Shown: piece by piece, positions 1 to 5,493 of the stretch | Position numbering within the stretch: the first letter of the stretch is position 1 | Layout: every line of letters begins with the position of its first letter | Assembly (NCBI GenBank): GCA_024278645.1 | Contig: JAJRST010000181.1 | Coordinates: forward strand, 1 to 6,446 | Reading direction: 5' to 3' | DNA from: a bacterium | GTDB lineage: Bacteria; Zhuqueibacterota; Zhuqueibacteria; Residuimicrobiales; Krinioviventaceae | Length of the DNA: 6,446 nucleotides | Position numbers and translations under genes: made by a program | Notes under the pieces: model-generated | The model's database searches: none | What the model was told of the DNA's origin: nothing | Seen by the model: only the letters and a program-made list of their open reading frames with translations

Positions 1-1
1 C

Positions 2-277
2 AGCTTTGCCGCCGCGCCGAATCCGTTCAATCCGTCGACGGCCTTTCACGTGACCCTGCCGCAAGCATACGTCGGCGAGGAGCTGCGCATCGACATCTAC
101 AACGTGCTGGGACAAAAAGTGAGAACGATTGTCCGCACCGTGGACGCCGCGGGCATGATGGTCATTCTTTGGGATGCGACAACGGACGAAGGAGAAAATC
201 TGCCGGCGGGGACCTATCTAGCGGTGGTGTCTTGTAAAGATATGACGATGAAGATAAAGCTGGCGTATTTAAAGTAA
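2..277 (+). CDS. Secreted protein, C-terminal fragment with NPFNPST/FlgD-like sorting tail (5' end outside window)
   Basis: The reading frame is open from base 2 and ends at a TAA at 275-277, so only the last 91 residues are visible. The frame begins with an Ala-rich stretch followed by NPFNPST, then a beta-rich FlgD-like Ig module: 'LRIDIYNVLGQKVRTI', 'ILWDATTDEGENLPAGTYLAVV', and a basic, hydrophobic end (KIKLAYLK). This is the standard C-terminal tail of proteins sorted by, or resembling cargo of, type IX secretion in FCB-group bacteria. An internal ATG at 50 should not be taken as the start, because it would cut off the NPFNPST motif that opens the domain. The function of the missing N-terminal part cannot be told. 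It converges with the minus-strand gene ending at 332, which carries the same kind of tail, and a hairpin terminator follows its stop. Confidence 0.85.
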   Translation, partial: SFAAAPNPFNPSTAFHVTLPQAYVGEELRIDIYNVLGQKVRTIVRTVDAAGMMVILWDATTDEGENLPAGTYLAVVSCKDMTMKIKLAYLK

Positions 278-281
278 ACAT

Positions 282-314
282 AGATGGGACCCACCTCCAG
301 GGTGGGTCCCATCT
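282..314. terminator. Bidirectional hairpin terminator between convergent genes
   Basis: A perfect 14-bp inverted repeat (AGATGGGACCCACC at 282-295, its complement at 301-314) surrounds a 5-nt loop (TCCAG). It begins 4 bases after the plus-strand TAA (275-277) and ends 17 bases before the minus-strand stop at 332-334. There is no long T tract on either side, only mixed A/T-rich sequence, so it is a strong hairpin rather than a textbook intrinsic terminator. The position between two convergent stops makes termination or mRNA 3'-end protection in both directions the obvious role. Confidence 0.8.
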
Positions 315-331
315 GGTAAACCTATCATAAA

Positions 332-1000
332 TTACTTTATCATCAACATCCGAACCGTCCGCGAAAAATCCCCACTTTCCAATTTCGCCAGGTAGACGCC
401 GCTGCCCACAGACTCTCCGGCGTCGTTCAAGCCATTCCAGGCGATGGTATGCTCTCCCGGCGGCAAGGCGCCGTTCAGCAGCTCGCGGATCGGCCGGCCG
501 AACGAGTTGTAGATCGTCAGGCGCACTTGTGCGCTTTGAGGAATGACGAATGAAAGCGTCGTCGACGGGTTGAACGGATTGGGGTAATTCTGCTTCAGCG
601 CAAATCGCAACGGCATCGACGTGGCGAGCTGCACGTTGGTCGTGCTGTTCGGATCGCCGGGGTTGGAGACGAGAGCGACGTCGCCGGGATTGGGATCGCC
701 GCTTCGCCATGCACCGTTTGGATCCTGCAACTCCTCGCCGTTGGTCTTGCCGTCGCCGTCGGAATCCAGGGCCGCCAGCGCCGCGCCCCAGATGACGTTG
801 CCGCTGCCGTCCAGGTAATTCTGCTCGACTTCCTGGCCAAAGACGTTTCGCGCGCCGCCGCCAGCCGGATCGACATGGCAGGTGGCGCAGCTAAACTTGC
901 CGCCGTTTGGAATCTGTCCGACGCGTTTTGAACGAGCCATAAGCGAAGCGGAGGTCACGAGCAGAAAAAGTACTATGATGTTATTTATCGATAGTCTCAT
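332..1000 (-). CDS. Secreted protein with single CxxCH site, EF-hand-like loop and NPFNPST/FlgD-like C-terminal tail
   Basis: 222 residues. A signal peptide covers about residues 1-22 (NNIIVLFLLVTSASLMA). It is followed by 'GGKFSCATCHVDPAGGG', a single CxxCH motif (C38, C41, H42) typical of covalent c-type haem attachment. An acidic DSDGDGKTNGEEL loop at 79-91 looks like an EF-hand or thrombospondin type 3 calcium site. From about residue 138, NYPNPFNPST opens a FlgD-like Ig tail running to the C terminus (LTIYNSFGRPI, GVYLAKL, RMLMIK), as in type IX secretion cargo. The start ATG at 998-1000 has an AAAGGA Shine-Dalgarno 8 nt upstream. It lies 54 nt downstream of the DUF2892 gene on the same strand and may be cotranscribed with it. 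Haem binding is inferred: with one CxxCH and no obvious distal ligand, the cysteines could instead bind metal or form a disulfide. The role is unknown; an extracellular or cell-surface redox or metal-binding protein fits. Confidence 0.85.
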   Translation of the reverse strand: MRLSINNIIVLFLLVTSASLMARSKRVGQIPNGGKFSCATCHVDPAGGGARNVFGQEVEQNYLDGSGNVIWGAALAALDSDGDGKTNGEELQDPNGAWRSGDPNPGDVALVSNPGDPNSTTNVQLATSMPLRFALKQNYPNPFNPSTTLSFVIPQSAQVRLTIYNSFGRPIRELLNGALPPGEHTIAWNGLNDAGESVGSGVYLAKLESGDFSRTVRMLMIK

Positions 1001-1054
1001 AGGCGCGGTCCTTTAGTAATAGTGATAATTTGCATCGAGCCCTTGCCTTTGGCG

Positions 1055-1243
1055 TCAGCTCTCTTTTTTTACGGTGCTGATCTTGCACGGTGCGTATAGC
1101 GGGCAGAAACCAACAAGCGCCGTTAACAGTGGAACAAGCCCCACAAGGCCCCACCAGCTTTGAAAATTAATACCCAATGCAATAACGACCAGTCCGATGA
1201 TAATGCGCACTGTTTTATCAACTTTACCGATGTTTTTATTCAT
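1055..1243 (-). CDS. DUF2892 (YgaP-like) small inner-membrane protein
   Basis: 62 residues matching the DUF2892 family along the whole length: N-terminal 'MNKNIGKVDKTVRIIIG', a first membrane segment at about 14-27, a short WWG turn (30-32), a second membrane segment at about 33-46, then the characteristic FCPLY motif (C47-P48). A second cysteine is at C53. In some proteins (YgaP) this domain is fused to a rhodanese domain; here it stands alone, as it very often does. Its biochemical role is not established. The ATG at 1241-1243 is supported by AAAGGAG (plus-strand complement at 1251-1257) at normal spacing; the stop is TGA. The secreted CxxCH protein follows 54 nt downstream on the same strand. 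Confidence 0.88.
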   Translation of the reverse strand: MNKNIGKVDKTVRIIIGLVVIALGINFQSWWGLVGLVPLLTALVGFCPLYAPCKISTVKKES

Positions 1244-1324
1244 GTTGCTTCTCCTTTGCTGTATGGCTTGGTGTTATGATAGCCCGGGAAAGAGCCGCCT
1301 TTTGCGACGTTTCCCGTAAGGCTA

Positions 1325-1391
1325 AAACAGATTTATTGTTAGCAAATATTCCGAGAGATGCTTAACTTTATGGCAAGCAAAGCATCTGTTT
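1325..1391 (+). other. Two overlapping inverted repeats upstream of the guanylate-kinase-like gene
   Basis: The 174-base gap between the DUF2892 start and the ATG at 1418 holds two inverted repeats that share bases. One is AAACAGAT (1325-1332) with ATCTGTTT (1384-1391). The other is GATGCTT (1357-1363) with AAGCATC (1380-1386). Bases 1384-1386 belong to both 3' arms, so the two pairings exclude each other. The 3' arm ends 26 bases before the ATG. This could be a leader that switches between structures or an operator, but the stems are only 7-8 bp and no promoter was convincing, so chance pairing is possible. Confidence 0.25.
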
Positions 1392-1417
1392 AAGGTGAAA
1401 AAGATTTCCCGGATCAA

Positions 1418-2113
1418 ATGGCAAAAAAGATAATTTTACTATCCGGCCCTTCTTGCGTCGGCAAGACGCCGTTAATAGAGTCGTTTACGAAGACGCATCC
1501 TTACACAAAACTTGGCCGCCCTGTGCTTTATACCAGCAGGCCGCCGCGATCGATTGAAAAAGACGGCGTGGATTATCATTTTCGCAGCGAGCAAGAGATT
1601 CGTGCGCTGCCAAGGGAGCGGTTTATCGTCGGCAAAACGCGGCACATTTGGCAGGCTGTTGATCTTGATGAACTGGAGGCGTTGCTCGGCGAATACGATC
1701 TCGTCATTTATGACCTTCATCCGGTTCTTGTTCAAAAGTTAATGAAACATCCGCGCGTGCAAGAGCTGGATGCTGCAATAACGCGCATTTTTCTGCAGCC
1801 CGCTTCCCTGCAGGAGATCGAGAATATTCACAGCTTGCTCGGCGATGTGAGCATGAGCGAGGCCGTCGCCTCGATCATGACGCCCAAACTTGTTTCGCGC
1901 GCGCAGCAGCAGGGCGTCGAACTGACGGATGAGGTTATGCGGGATATTGAAATCAGGGCGGCCGCCGCCTGGGAGGAGATCGAAATGGGGCAGTCCTGGG
2001 ACCATATCATCATAAACCATGACGGCGAGGAATGCGCCAACTGGAAGGAGACGCCGCCGAGGGGCGAGGCCGGCAAGACGTTGCGGGAGTTTGTCAGGAT
2101 TGTGAATAAGTAA
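1418..2113 (+). CDS. Divergent guanylate-kinase-like P-loop protein
   Basis: 231 residues. The Walker A loop GPSCVGKT lies at 10-17, directly after the first beta strand (KKIILLS). 'TSRPPRSIEKDGVDYHF' at 39-55 matches the GMP-binding signature of guanylate kinase (TTRxPRxGExxGxDYxF), keeping both arginines (R41, R44) and the tyrosine (Y53). The C-terminal block with R180, E186/E187 and 'WDHIIINHDGEE' (194-205) matches the closing part of the family (fDyvivNddle). Between these, the usual YYGT-type GMP loop and the Arg-rich lid helix are not recognisable and the region is longer than in the roughly 200-residue enzymes. It may be a nucleotide or other small-molecule kinase with changed specificity rather than the housekeeping GMP kinase (Gmk). 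The ATG at 1418 is the only plausible start: an in-frame TAA lies at 1391 and the P-loop starts ten residues in. The Shine-Dalgarno is weak (AAGGTG is too far upstream). The parvulin gene begins 57 nt downstream. Confidence 0.8.
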   Translation: MAKKIILLSGPSCVGKTPLIESFTKTHPYTKLGRPVLYTSRPPRSIEKDGVDYHFRSEQEIRALPRERFIVGKTRHIWQAVDLDELEALLGEYDLVIYDLHPVLVQKLMKHPRVQELDAAITRIFLQPASLQEIENIHSLLGDVSMSEAVASIMTPKLVSRAQQQGVELTDEVMRDIEIRAAAAWEEIEMGQSWDHIIINHDGEECANWKETPPRGEAGKTLREFVRIVNK

Positions 2114-2156
2114 AGAAAAGTCGAAAGATAAAAGTTGAAAAAGGGGAAAAAAGAGG

Positions 2157-2163
2157 AAAGGAG
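2157..2163 (+). promoter_or_regulatory. Ribosome binding site fixing the parvulin start at 2171
   Basis: AAAGGAG lies 7 nt before the ATG at 2171. The frame is also open further upstream to a TTG at 2135, but that codon lacks such a site and would put a run of charged residues (KKGKKEERREA) before the signal sequence. The site therefore selects 2171. Confidence 0.8.
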
Positions 2164-2170
2164 AGAGGCA

Positions 2171-2566
2171 ATGAAAGGTTTGCGAGTTTTTTGGGTGGTT
2201 TTAGCTTTTTCGGCGGCGCTGCTGCTGAACTGTCAGCAACAGCCGAAGGAGATTACGGCGGCGCATATTTTGATCATGTATCAAGGGTCGCTGCGCGCGC
2301 CGGACACGGTGACGCGCACAAAAGAGGAGGCGAGGGCCCTGGCTGAAGAGGTGTTGGCCAAAGTCAAGGCCGGCGAGGATTTTCACGAACTGGCGAAAGA
2401 GTATTCCGACGGGCCGACCAAAGTTCGCGGCGGCGTGCTCAGCCCCTTTGGCCGCGGCAAGATGGCCCCCGCTTTTGAACAAGCCGCTTTTGCGCTGAAA
2501 AAAGGCGAGGTGAGCGATGTCGTGGAAACGGCCTTTGGATTTCACATTATCAAGAGGCTAAAATAA
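2171..2566 (+). CDS. Parvulin-type peptidyl-prolyl cis-trans isomerase, probable lipoprotein
   Basis: 131 residues from the ATG at 2171. Residues 1-20 form an export signal (one Arg, then VFWVVLAFSAALLLN) ending at C21. The LLNC sequence resembles a lipobox, although Asn at -1 is unusual. Residues 28-131 are a complete single parvulin (rotamase) domain: AAHILI (H32), 'AGEDFHELAKEYSDGPTK' (68-84), GGVLSPFGRGKMAPAFEQAAF (88-107), KKGEVSDVV (110-118) and FGFHIIKRL (122-130). Parvulins isomerise X-Pro bonds; an exported one would assist folding of envelope or secreted proteins at the periplasmic membrane face. Unlike SurA or PrsA it has no extra chaperone domain, so it is a minimal form. It follows the guanylate-kinase-like gene by 57 nt and may share its transcript. 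The large palindromic element begins a few bases after the TAA. Confidence 0.92.
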   Translation: MKGLRVFWVVLAFSAALLLNCQQQPKEITAAHILIMYQGSLRAPDTVTRTKEEARALAEEVLAKVKAGEDFHELAKEYSDGPTKVRGGVLSPFGRGKMAPAFEQAAFALKKGEVSDVVETAFGFHIIKRLK

Positions 2567-2573
2567 AAAATCT

Positions 2574-2702
2574 TCGGGAGACTCGAAAAAGTACACGACC
2601 CCGGTTGTCCGGAGGACACCGGGTGTCGCAAAGGCGATGACGCGCCAAACACCCGGAGTCCGACATTCGGCGGACATCCGGGGTTTTTCAAAAGTCTCCC
2701 GA
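2574..2702. repeat. Long quasi-palindrome made of two inverted hairpin units (REP/BIME-like)
   Basis: Nearly the whole 154-base gap between the convergent stops at 2566 and 2721 is self-complementary. Outer pairs: CGGGAGACT (2575-2583) with 2693-2701, then GAAAAA (2585-2590) with 2684-2689. Inner pairs: CCCCGG (2599-2604) with 2678-2683, TGTCCG (2606-2611) with 2671-2676, GGAC (2614-2617) with 2658-2661, and CCGGGTGT (2619-2626) with 2649-2656. The central loop is 2627-2648. Each half can also fold alone: 2600-2623 (CCCGG-T-TGTCC, GGA loop, GGACACCGGG) and 2651-2684. The two halves are therefore imperfect inverted copies of one hairpin unit, the organisation seen in REP/BIME elements. A terminator role and a mobile-repeat role are both possible; copy number elsewhere cannot be judged from this window. 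Confidence 0.7.
2651..2689 (+). terminator. Intrinsic terminator for the parvulin transcript
   Basis: ACCCGGAGTCCG (2651-2662) pairs with CGGACATCCGGGG (2671-2683), with a bulged A at 2676 and an 8-nt loop. It is followed at once by TTTTT (2684-2688). A GC-rich stem followed by a T run on the plus strand is the classic Rho-independent form. On the minus strand, the partner hairpin (2600-2623) followed by a T run (complement of 2586-2590) could serve the opposite direction, but its T run starts 9 nt after the stem. Confidence 0.65.
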
Positions 2703-2720
2703 GAATTCATAGTTTGCGCT

Positions 2721-4049
2721 TCACGCCTCCGGCAGCTTCCACGGCGAACGGTATTCGTAACTTAAAAGTTCGTTCGCCCTTTTGCTGTTTTTGACAATTT
2801 CTTTTTCGGCATCCCATTCCAACCGTTCGCTGGTGCGATAAGCCATGTTGCCGAGCAGGCAGATCGAGGTGGAACGGTGTCCGATTTCAATGTCGCTGAC
2901 GGGCAGCTCTCGCGTCTTGACGGCGTGGAGAAAGTTTTGCGCGTGTGCGTCGTTGCCGCTGTCGCGAGAGTTGAATTTCATCGGTACGTCGTCGGGCATT
3001 TTTTTGCGATCAAAGCGGCCGCCCTCCTGGGGCATGACCTTGTAGCCGCCGCGGTCGACGAACAAGCTGCCGCCGCTGCCGTAAAACTCGATGCCATAGC
3101 CCTGCCCGTCAATGCCGCGATCGTTGCAGCTTTGCGTGCCAAAAGTGAGTACAAAGTTGTCAAATTGATAGCTGACCTGCAGCGTGTCCGGCGTCTCGCG
3201 ATTGTCCCGCAAATAAAATTTTCCTCCCGCGGCCATCGCCGATTTCGGCGCTTTTTCATTCATGGCCCACAAGACAATGTCGATGAGATGCACGCCCCAG
3301 TCGGTCATCATGCCGCCGGCATAATCCCAAAAGTAGCGAAAGGTGGACCAGCGGTCGCCGACGCCAAAGCGGTTCCAGTTGAACGGCCGTTTGGGCGCCG
3401 GGCCGAGCCACAAATCCCAATCCAGGTTGTCCGGCGGTTGTTAATCCGGAGGATTGCCGATGCCGTCCGGATATTCGTTGCCCATAATCCAGGTGCGCAC
3501 AAAGCTGATGTCGCCGAGCGCGCCGCTCTGCACGATCTTGACGGCGTTTTGAAAGACGGGAGAGGATCGCTGCATGGTGCCGACCTGCACGATGCGCCCG
3601 GTGCGCCGCGCCACCTGCACCATGCGTCTGCCTTCTGAAATGGTCACCGACGCCGGTTTTTCCACGAAAACGTCCTTGTTCGCCTCGCAGGCCAGGGTGG
3701 TCATCAAGGCGTGCCAATGGTCCGGCGTGGCGATGAGCACAGCATCGATGTCCTGACGCTCAAGTATCTTGCGAAAATCCCTATAACCGGTCGCCTTGCC
3801 GCCGGTCATTTTCAGCGCCTGCTGCAGGTTTGGCTCGTACACATCGCACACCGCGGCAACATTGACCTGTCTTATTTTTTGCTGCACGCCGAGATTGAAC
3901 CGCCCCATGCGTCCGCAGCCGATGATGGCGATATTTAATTTGTCGTTGGCGCCAAAAATCCTGCTGTAGGAGGCGCTCGTCAGGCTCGCGGCAGCGGTCG
4001 CCAGGGCCGTCTTTTGCATGAATTCTCTACGATTCATTTCTTCAAACAT
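2721..4049 (-). pseudogene. Tat-exported Gfo/Idh/MocA family oxidoreductase interrupted by an in-frame TAA
   Basis: 443 codons from the ATG at 4047-4049 to the TGA at 2721-2723, with a TAA at codon 203 (3441-3443) in the same frame. The N terminus has a twin-arginine signal (NRREFM at 6-11, then an Ala-rich hydrophobic stretch). Next come a Rossmann strand and dinucleotide loop IAIIGCGRMGR (40-50), DAVLIATPDHWH (102-113) and the family's EKPAS motif (130-134) that supplies the catalytic-region lysine. After the stop the protein continues without loss: QPPDNLDWDLWLGPAP, then WDYAGGMMTDWGVHLIDIVLW, typical of the C-terminal substrate domain of Bacteroidetes/Planctomycetes-type members. These enzymes act NAD(P)-dependently on sugars or polyols; the substrate is not predictable. 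Total length is normal for the family, so a single TCA-to-TAA type change (Ser is often found there) explains the break. It is either a recent pseudogene or a sequence error. Translation as seen would stop after 202 residues. Confidence 0.88.
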
Positions 4050-4056
4050 AGAAAAT

Positions 4057-4062
4057 CTCCTT
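4057..4062 (-). promoter_or_regulatory. Ribosome binding site fixing the oxidoreductase start at 4049
   Basis: On the minus strand AAGGAG ends 7 nt before the ATG at 4047-4049. A TTG at 4065-4067 extends the frame, but it overlaps the upstream edge of this site and has no site of its own. The ATG start also puts the twin-arginine motif at residues 7-8, as expected. Confidence 0.75.
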
Positions 4063-4204
4063 TTCAACTGTTAAAATCTTTGGACAATGCCGAAATCTGC
4101 AACGTCTGTTGAAACATCTGCCGGCTGTGCATCTAGGTGGAGGAAAAGCAGGGTGCATAAAGGATCGCTTGCGTCTCATTTCTGAATTAACGACGGCTTT
4201 ATTA

Positions 4205-4237
4205 CAAAGATAATGCAAGATTACATAATCGGTGCAA
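4205..4237 (-). promoter_or_regulatory. Possible Bacteroidota-type promoter for the oxidoreductase gene
   Basis: On the minus strand TATCTTTG (complement of 4205-4212) matches the Bacteroidota -7 element TAnnTTTG, and TTG (complement of 4235-4237) lies 22 nt upstream, within the usual 17-23 nt. It would give a leader of about 150 nt before the ATG at 4049. It starts in the 3' end of the preceding gene. Short degenerate motifs arise by chance, and the taxonomic assignment it depends on is itself inferred. Confidence 0.25.
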
Positions 4238-4922
4238 GACGGTTTTTGTTGAGCTTTATCTCGGCAAGTTCGCCGTACGCAGAGGGAAGATCGTACTTGA
4301 CCGGTCCGACCAAGGGCGCAAACCACCAATACTGGTCGCCGATAAAAAAAGGCCTCAATGCAAACTGCGGATATTGTATATTGATTTTCATTTTAATGCA
4401 GTTGGTGAACGTTCCGGCAGGTACGGTAACGTCTTCAATGCCCTCGATTTCATAAGTGACCAGGATTTGCGATTCGCTTTTGATCGAGTCGGTGTGCGTC
4501 TCCTTGCTTTCGAGTATTATTTTATGGCCCGGCTTTGACGAAAACGGCGCCACGGGGAGAGGAGGATCAAAAAGTACTTTGGGCAAAATTGTCGTGTGCG
4601 GCTCAAAGGATACAAAATATATTTGATCTTTTAAAAGGATGTATTTTTCTTTCCACAGGAAAATATCCGTGGAATCAAAATAGGACATGGAAATGATGTT
4701 GCCTTCGTTCCCCTTGGTTATGCCGGTGATTTCCATTTTATAAATATCGCCGTCAAATATCCAGGTGTTTCCCGCGTTCACCGGAAAGTAAGATGTGGGA
4801 TGAAACTTGTTGCGTCTGTTTGAGCAATCCGTAAAAAACGAAGCAAAACCTACTAAAAGGAGGATGCTGATTGAAGAAAGAAAATGCGTCGGACTGGTAT
4901 GGCTGTGATTTTTATTTTTCAT
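4221..4922 (-). CDS. Exported hypothetical protein, possible lipoprotein, with VPAGTF motif
   Basis: 233 residues. An export signal covers about residues 13-30 (HFLSSISILLLVGFASFF) and is followed by C33. FTDC is a poor lipobox, so lipidation is uncertain. The mature part begins 'YFPVNAGNTWIFDG' (45-58), and near the C terminus has 'IEGIEDVTVPAGTFTNCIKMK' (about 159-179) and 'YWWFAPLVGPVKYD'. The triad of PVxxGNTW, dVTVPAGTFxnC and WfApxVGpVK recurs in uncharacterised secreted beta-rich proteins of FCB bacteria (DUF3108/TapB-like in style). I recognise the pattern but know no function. The start ATG at 4920-4922 has only a weak GGA upstream. The upstream 4923-5020 is very A/T-rich, a likely promoter region without a clear consensus. 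The gene is poorer in GC than its neighbours. No functional link to the flanking genes is visible. Confidence 0.82.
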   Translation of the reverse strand: MKNKNHSHTSPTHFLSSISILLLVGFASFFTDCSNRRNKFHPTSYFPVNAGNTWIFDGDIYKMEITGITKGNEGNIISMSYFDSTDIFLWKEKYILLKDQIYFVSFEPHTTILPKVLFDPPLPVAPFSSKPGHKIILESKETHTDSIKSESQILVTYEIEGIEDVTVPAGTFTNCIKMKINIQYPQFALRPFFIGDQYWWFAPLVGPVKYDLPSAYGELAEIKLNKNRLAPIM

Positions 4923-5046
4923 TATTTTCCAAAATGCAGAGTTGTAAAACGTTTCGGTTTTGAAAAGTAATGTAATAAAAAAAATGAATATTAAAAGAGA
5001 AATGATTTGAGAGAAAGGGATGCGCCTTTAAGGTGCGGCGTCGGCG

Positions 5047-5493
5047 CTATTTTTCATGTTTTTGCAGTTCACGTTCAATGCCTTCCTTCATGGCGTTCCA
5101 GGCGAGCATGGCGCATTTAACGCGCGTGGGATAGGCCGAAACGCCATGAAACGCCGACAGCTCGTCCATTTCGTCGATGTGATGATGTTCATGCTCTTCG
5201 CCGCGAACCATGTGGGCAAACTCCTGGAATAATTCCTTGACCTCGCTCACCTTTTTGCCCTTGATATGTTCGGTCATCAGCGACGCCGAAGCCTGGCTGA
5301 TGGCGCAGCCGCTGCCGGCGAACTTTACGTCCTTGATGACGCCGTCGTCAATTTTCAGGGTCAGTTTTATTTCATCGCCGCAAAAGGGGTTGCGTCCTTC
5401 GATTTCAATGTCGGCTTGCGGCACAACGCCCTGGTTTTTGGGCTGCTTGTAATGTTCGAGAATTATTTCCTGGTAAAGGTCGTCTAAATCCAT
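5047..5493 (-). CDS. sufU: SufU, sulfur-transfer partner of SufS (IscU/NifU N-terminal-like)
   Basis: 148 residues, full length for SufU. Family markers in order: LYQEIILEHYKQPKNQG (6-22), NPFCGD with C38 and D40, GSGCAIS with C63, and YPTRVKCAMLAW with C127. C38, D40, C63 and C127 correspond to the zinc-binding and sulfur-accepting residues of Bacillus subtilis SufU. The extra segment before the last cysteine, ending IDEMDELSAFHGVSAYP, distinguishes SufU from scaffold-type IscU. A His/Glu-rich stretch (EEHEHHHIDE, 99-108) precedes it. SufU takes persulfide sulfur from SufS and passes it to the SufBCD scaffold in the cytoplasm. Its ATG at 5491-5493 lies inside the 3' end of sufS (10-base overlap), with a GAGAGGA-type site inside the sufS coding sequence, which implies translational coupling. 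The stop is TAG. Confidence 0.93.
   Translation of the reverse strand: MDLDDLYQEIILEHYKQPKNQGVVPQADIEIEGRNPFCGDEIKLTLKIDDGVIKDVKFAGSGCAISQASASLMTEHIKGKKVSEVKELFQEFAHMVRGEEHEHHHIDEMDELSAFHGVSAYPTRVKCAMLAWNAMKEGIERELQKHEK

Noticed and set aside
162..710. Minus-strand open frame of 182 codons
   Set aside because: Overlaps the CxxCH/FlgD-tail gene and the terminator in another frame; the product is Arg/Ser-rich with no recognisable motif.
1055..1243. DUF2892 protein as a toxin or small phage protein
   Set aside because: The full-length match to the DUF2892 pattern, including the FCPLY motif, is sufficient.
1285..1316. CGGGAAA/TTTCCCG inverted repeat upstream of the DUF2892 gene
   Set aside because: 7 bp with an 18-nt loop and no T run or known operator match; could be chance.
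2135..2170. TTG start at 2135 adding 12 residues to the parvulin
   Set aside because: No proper ribosome site, and it would put a highly charged stretch before the export signal; AAAGGAG at 2157-2163 points to 2171.
3441..3443. TAA as a recoded sense codon
   Set aside because: TAA is the natural terminator of five other genes in the window and no suppressor tRNA is visible.
2877..3638. Plus-strand open frame of 253 codons
   Set aside because: It lies antisense to the oxidoreductase, whose motifs are unmistakable; the translation is a low-complexity Ala/Val/Arg/His-rich product with no domain.
5022..5047. GCGCC/GGCGC inverted repeat at the sufU 3' end as a terminator
   Set aside because: Only 5 bp, overlaps the stop codon and has no T run on the minus strand directly after it.
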